9,643 nucleotides of DNA from CALJUZ01 sp003387805 (GTDB lineage Bacteria > Bacillota > Limnochordia > Limnochordales > ZCTH02-B6), in the NCBI GenBank assembly GCA_937975235.1, contig CALJUZ010000032.1:1-9643 (forward strand), in the 5' to 3' direction. Both the position numbers and the translations under genes were made by a program. Below the pieces are notes generated by a model, which made no database searches, had not been told where the DNA came from, and saw nothing but the letters and a program-made list of their open reading frames with translations. Numbering within the stretch: position 1 is the stretch's first letter; every line of letters begins with the position of its first letter. This document shows positions 7,031-9,643 of the stretch, piece by piece.

Positions 7031-7278
7031 AAGCGTCCCACTGTGGGACGCTCAAACGCCGAAGCGCACCACTATGGGACGCTTCGCACCTGAAGCGTCC
7101 CATAGTGAGACGATTGGACGTGTTGTCAAAAGATGGAAGGCAACGCTCCGCGTTGCCCACATCCACAAATTGTAAAAGGCCAGGTAGACGACTTGCCAGA
7201 TTTTGAAACTTGCGCCGACGCCACCGCTCCAGTAACCGCTTCGACCGTCGCCTGGCCAGAATCAGTGCTCCACAAGCC
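7031..7278. repeat. Palindrome/hairpin module, copy 1
   Basis: Three 20-bp palindromes with 3-nt loops open the module: 7032-7052 (AGCGTCCCA, CTG, TGGGACGCT, perfect), 7062-7084 (loop CTA, two mismatches) and 7093-7115 (loop TAG, so reversed, two mismatches). The second and third also form a perfect 16-bp inverted repeat with a 6-nt loop (CACTATGGGACGCTTC 7070-7085, partner 7092-7107). A 72-bp core follows at 7133-7204, with hairpin GGCAACGC-TCC-GCGTTGCC at 7139-7157, embraced by TGGA (7134-7137) and TCCA (7162-7165). The rest to 7278 is variable. Positions 7062-7204 differ from copy 2 (offset 248) at about 11 of 143 sites. From ATG 7133 a 56-codon frame runs to TGA 7301-7303 without a ribosome binding site. 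Confidence 0.9.
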
Positions 7279-7527
7279 AAGCGTCCCACTATGGGACACT
7301 TGATCGCTGAAGCGTCCCACTATGGGACGCTTCGCACCGGAAGCGTCCCATAGTGAGACGATTGGACGTGTTGACAAAAGGTGGAAGGCGACGCTCCGCG
7401 TCGCCCGCATCCACAAATTGTAAAAGGCCAGGTAGACGCCTTGCTAGATTCTGGCTCCGCTGACGGCGCCCCCGCTAAGACAACCACTCCAGCCGCCGGC
7501 CTCCCAAAAACGGCTGCCCCCGAGACC
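7279..7527. repeat. Palindrome/hairpin module, copy 2
   Basis: Palindromes lie at 7279-7301 (loop CTA, one mismatch), 7309-7333 (11-bp perfect arms, loop CTA) and 7341-7363 (loop TAG, two mismatches). The 16-bp head-to-head inverted repeat is at 7318-7333 and 7340-7355. The 72-bp core at 7381-7452 has hairpin GGCGACGC-TCC-GCGTCGCC at 7387-7405. Relative to copy 1, one base pair of the stem changed on both sides (A-T to G-C). The core opens with GTG where copies 1 and 3 have ATG, and that frame continues for 73 codons to 7602, into the next module. TTGACA at 7371-7376 looks like a -35 box, but no -10 box sits at proper spacing. The segment 7453-7527 is diverged and GC-richer. Confidence 0.9.
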
Positions 7528-7720
7528 AAGCGTCCCACTTTGGGTCACTTAAACGCGATAGCGTCCCACTATGGGACGCTCAACACGTTAAGCGTCCCAT
7601 AGTGGGACGTTCAAGCGTGATGACTTAAGTTGACTCAAAATTACTCAAATGGAAGGCGACGCTCCGCGTCGTCCTCATCCACAAATTGTAAAACCCCAGC
7701 TAGACGACCTGTCAGATTTT
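7528..7720. repeat. Palindrome/hairpin module, copy 3
   Basis: Palindromes lie at 7528-7550 (loop CTT, two mismatches), 7560-7580 (perfect, loop CTA) and 7591-7611 (loop TAG, one G-T pair). The last two are again arranged head to head. The linker 7612-7648 is AT-rich and differs from copies 1 and 2; it contains CTTAAG and two CTCAAA motifs ten bases apart. The 72-bp core at 7649-7720 has its hairpin at 7655-7673 with one G-T wobble replacing a G-C pair, and keeps TGGA/TCCA and the CATCCACAAATTGTAAAA block. The core differs from copy 1 at 9 of 72 positions and from copy 2 at 11, with no indels. Its frame from ATG 7649 stays open for 134 codons, but only because it runs into the antisense of the mmsA end. 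Confidence 0.88.
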
Positions 7721-7827
7721 GGCAGAGACGGCCTTTCCGGGCGCCGATCCTTGGACTCTGCCGCCACACAGTCAACATCGCCCCTCGGTCCGGCGCGCCG
7801 TCCCCCCTGCTGGGCGCCTACCCCGTC

Positions 7828-7920
7828 GAGGCGCCTCACCGAAAGTCCCCCGAGACCCGAGGCGCCACACACAGAGGTGCTCCACTCAGAGGGGCCTCAA
7901 CCCCGAGGCGCCCCGCACAG
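7828..7920. repeat. Degenerate 15-16 bp tandem repeat (GAGGCGCC-type)
   Basis: Related units begin at 7828 (GAGGCGCCTC), 7859 (GAGGCGCCACACACA), 7874 (GAGGTGCTCCACTCA), 7889 (GAGGGGCCTCAACCC) and 7905 (GAGGCGCCCCGCACA), spaced 15-16 bp, with one decayed unit between the first two. Several units are themselves near-palindromic. The stretch 7721-7827 between the module array and this repeat shows no gene or clear structure. Confidence 0.65.
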
Positions 7921-7933
7921 GCGGGGCGCCTCG
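7904..7933 (-). terminator. Strong 13-bp hairpin downstream of mmsA, possible terminator
   Basis: CGAGGCGCCCCGC (7904-7916), loop ACAG, and GCGGGGCGCCTCG (7921-7933) form a perfect 13-bp stem. On the minus strand it lies about 74 nt after the mmsA stop codon, so it could stop or stabilise that transcript. No T-run follows in either direction, so an intrinsic-terminator role is uncertain. It shares its left arm with the 15-bp repeat array. Confidence 0.4.
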
Positions 7934-7970
7934 TCAGGCCGGCCGCGCCGGCCCGGCCGGCTAAACCCGA

Positions 7971-8030
7971 ACGCCTTCAAACCCAGTTGCTGGTCGCAAC
8001 ACGCCTTCAAACCCAGCGGCTGGTCACAAC
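7971..8030. repeat. 30-bp tandem duplication covering the 3' end of mmsA
   Basis: Units 7971-8000 and 8001-8030 differ at only three of 30 positions. The second unit contains the last seven codons and the stop of mmsA (VTSRWV after Val). The first unit lies just past the stop and would read, in the same frame, VATSNWV and another TGA. The gene therefore carries a duplicated copy of its own tail outside the coding region. Confidence 0.88.
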
Positions 8031-9473
8031 TTTCCGCTCGGTGTAGAAGTTGATGGCGTCCTCGCCGTTGGCGTGCAGGTCGCCGTAGAACGAGCCGCGC
8101 CAGCCGGCGAAGGGGAAGACGGCCACCGGCGCCGGCACGCCGATGTTGACGCCCAGCATGCCGGCCTTGGCGTAGCGCCGGAACGCCCGGGCCGCCGCGC
8201 CGCTCCGGGTGAACAAGACGGCGCCGTTGCCGTACTGGGACCGGTTGATGAGCTCGATGCCTTCCTCGATACTCTTCACCCGCACCGTGCTCAGCACCGG
8301 CCCGAAAATCTCCTCCCGGGCGATGCGCATGTCCGGATCCACGCCGGTGAAAATCGTCGGCCCGAGGAAAAAGCCCCGGTCCGGCAGCGACGCCTTGCGG
8401 CCGTCCACGATCAGCTCGGCGCCTTCCGACTGGCCGATTTCAATGTACGACTTCACCCGCTCCCGGTGCTCGTCCCGAATCAGCGGGCCCATCTCGACGC
8501 CCGGCTCGTCGCCCGGACCGATGCGCAGCCGCTCGGACCGCGCCGCCAGCTTCTCCAGCAGCCGGTCGGCCACGTCGTCCTGCGCCACCAGCACGCTGCC
8601 CGCCATGCAGCGCTGCCCGGCGCTGCCGAAGGCCGAACCGACGATGGCCTCCACCGCGAAGTCCAAATCCGCGTCGGGCAGCACGATCATGTGGTTCTTC
8701 GCGCCGGCCAGCGCCTGCACCCGCTTGCCGTGGGCCGCCGCCGTGCGGTAAATGATCTCCGCCACCGCCGCAGAGCCGACGAACGACACGGCCTGCACGT
8801 CCCGGTGCGCCAGCAGCGCCTCCACCGTCTCCCGCCCGCCGTGCACCAGGTTGAGCACGCCCGGCGGCAAACCGGCCTCGGCCAGCAGCTCCGCCAGCCG
8901 CATGGACGTCAGCGGCGTGCGCTCCGAAGGCTTCAGCACAAACGTGTTGCCCGCCACAATGGCCAGCGGGAACATCCACATCGGAATCATGCCGGGGAAA
9001 TTGTACGGCGTAATGCCGACGCACACGCCCAGCGGCTGCCGGTACATCTCCACGTCCACGCCGCGGCCCACCTGCTCCAGGGTCCGCCCCTGCAGCAGCG
9101 TCGGCGCGCCGGTGGCAAACTCCACCACCTCAATGCCCCGCACCAGCTCGGCCCGGGCTTCATCCAGCGTCTTGCCGTGCTCCTTCGTGATCAGCCGGGC
9201 CAGCTCTTCCTTGTGCTGCTCGAGGAGCTCCTTGTACTTGAACATGATTCGCGCCCGGTGGAACACGGACGTGTCCCGCCATTCCTCGTACACCGCTGCG
9301 GCCGCCTGCACCGCCCGGTCCACGTCCGACGCGTCCGAAAGCGGCACGGCGCCGATGACCTCCGCCGTGGCCGGATTGTACAACGGCAAGCTTCCCGAAC
9401 CGGAAGCGTCCACCCATTCACCGCCGATGTAGTTGCGCAGCCGCTCCGTAGCGACCGCCTGCCCGCTCGACAT
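8007..9473 (-). CDS. mmsA: Methylmalonate-semialdehyde dehydrogenase, CoA-acylating
   Basis: A 488-residue aldehyde dehydrogenase of the MmsA/IolA type (ALDH6). It converts methylmalonate or malonate semialdehyde with CoA and NAD+ to propionyl-CoA or acetyl-CoA, CO2 and NADH, in valine or myo-inositol breakdown in the cytoplasm. Visible signs: ITPYNFP with Asn158, the LKPSERTP cofactor loop, catalytic Cys289 in GQRCMA, and EEIFGPVL. Where most aldehyde dehydrogenases have ELGGK with the general-base Glu, this protein reads LAGAKNH, a hallmark of the CoA-acylating subgroup. The C-terminus GDLHANGEDAINFYTERKVVTSRW also matches that group. The ATG start has AAAGGAGG eight bases upstream (9482-9489). 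No valine or inositol gene is next to it, so the pathway is undecided; iolA is an equally possible name. The last codons are part of a 30-bp tandem duplication. Confidence 0.95.
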   Translation of the reverse strand: MSSGQAVATERLRNYIGGEWVDASGSGSLPLYNPATAEVIGAVPLSDASDVDRAVQAAAAVYEEWRDTSVFHRARIMFKYKELLEQHKEELARLITKEHGKTLDEARAELVRGIEVVEFATGAPTLLQGRTLEQVGRGVDVEMYRQPLGVCVGITPYNFPGMIPMWMFPLAIVAGNTFVLKPSERTPLTSMRLAELLAEAGLPPGVLNLVHGGRETVEALLAHRDVQAVSFVGSAAVAEIIYRTAAAHGKRVQALAGAKNHMIVLPDADLDFAVEAIVGSAFGSAGQRCMAGSVLVAQDDVADRLLEKLAARSERLRIGPGDEPGVEMGPLIRDEHRERVKSYIEIGQSEGAELIVDGRKASLPDRGFFLGPTIFTGVDPDMRIAREEIFGPVLSTVRVKSIEEGIELINRSQYGNGAVLFTRSGAAARAFRRYAKAGMLGVNIGVPAPVAVFPFAGWRGSFYGDLHANGEDAINFYTERKVVTSRWV

Positions 9474-9544
9474 GACTACCGCCTCCTTTGCTCAACCTTG
9501 GCGCCGCCCGTCACCGCGCCTCATGCCCCGCGCCGGGCAAGGCG

Positions 9545-9643
9545 TCAGGCGGCGTGCACGATATGCCGCCGGGCCATGCCTCAGGCGGCGTGCACGATAT
9601 GCCGCCGGGCCATGCCTCAGGCGCCGTGCACGATATGCCGCCG
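9545..9643. repeat. 36-bp tandem repeat upstream of mmsA, at least 2.75 copies
   Basis: Units at 9545-9580 and 9581-9616 are identical. A third starts at 9617 and is cut by the window edge after 27 bp, with one difference. Each unit contains GGCGGC and GCCGCC arms around GTGCACGATAT, plus the joint GGGCCATGCCTCAGGC, which resembles the 12-bp repeat at 6731-6970. There are no spacers, so this is not a CRISPR. The array lies about 70 bp upstream of the mmsA start. I see no convincing -10/-35 pair in 9474-9544. Confidence 0.92.

Noticed and set aside
7160..7180. DnaA boxes or a replication origin in the CATCCACAAATTGT block of the cores
   Set aside because: CATCCACA matches TTATCCACA at only seven of nine bases, occurs once per 250 bp, and no AT-rich unwinding element or dnaA/rep gene is near.
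7371..7399. Sigma-A promoter from TTGACA at 7371
   Set aside because: At 16-18 bp spacing the -10 position is CTCCGCG in the hairpin. Copy 1 has TTGTCA and copy 3 has TTGACT at a different offset.
7031..7720. CRISPR array made of the repeated palindromic 20-mers
   Set aside because: The intervals between palindromes are irregular (about 7-10 bp within a module, over 150 bp between modules) and the longer intervals are themselves repeated, unlike spacers. No cas gene is present.
9545..9643. CRISPR repeats of 36 bp
   Set aside because: The 36-bp units abut each other without any spacer.

Overview
The window is high-GC bacterial chromosome-like DNA. Genes of both orientations carry Bacillota-style Shine-Dalgarno sites (TAAGGAGG before the gene at 1683, AAAGGAGG before the gene starting at 9473). 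One promoter matches the SigD/sigma-28 flagellar-chemotaxis consensus of Gram-positive bacteria almost perfectly. I infer a motile, high-GC, Bacillota-like organism with Symbiobacterium/Thermaerobacter/Limnochorda-type composition; the lineage is a guess from style, not an identification.

Layout. 3-1346 (+): the 3' part of a methyl-accepting chemotaxis protein ending in a zinc-binding CZB domain. 1347-1682: a gap with a 19-20 bp tandem repeat, a perfect 14-bp palindrome and the SigD-type promoter. 1683-3968 (+): a full-length transmembrane chemoreceptor. 3969-4246: a gap with a hexanucleotide repeat. 4247-5107 (+): a patatin-like acyl hydrolase. 5121-6578 (-): a secreted, probably PQQ-dependent sugar dehydrogenase (GSDH family), convergent with the patatin gene with only 13 bp between the stop codons. 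6579-8006: about 1.4 kb with no convincing gene, almost entirely repeats. 8007-9473 (-): CoA-acylating methylmalonate-semialdehyde dehydrogenase (mmsA/iolA type). 9474-9643: its leader, running into 36-bp tandem repeats that continue past the window edge.

The two chemoreceptors would report to one CheA/CheW array, one sensing through a zinc site and one through a periplasmic or extracellular helical domain. The three metabolic genes do not form an operon or a recognisable pathway; they look like independent units separated by repeats.

The unusual part is 7031-7720: three tandem modules of about 250 bp. Each holds three 20-bp palindromes (nine in all) followed by a 72-bp core without indels. 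The core forms an 8-bp hairpin whose arms change together between copies, and it is also open as a short reading frame starting ATG, GTG and ATG. I recognise no known element that explains it. More broadly, every intergenic gap and one gene contain a different tandem repeat (periods 6, 12, 15, 19-20, 30, 36 and about 250), so this stretch is unusually prone to tandem amplification.
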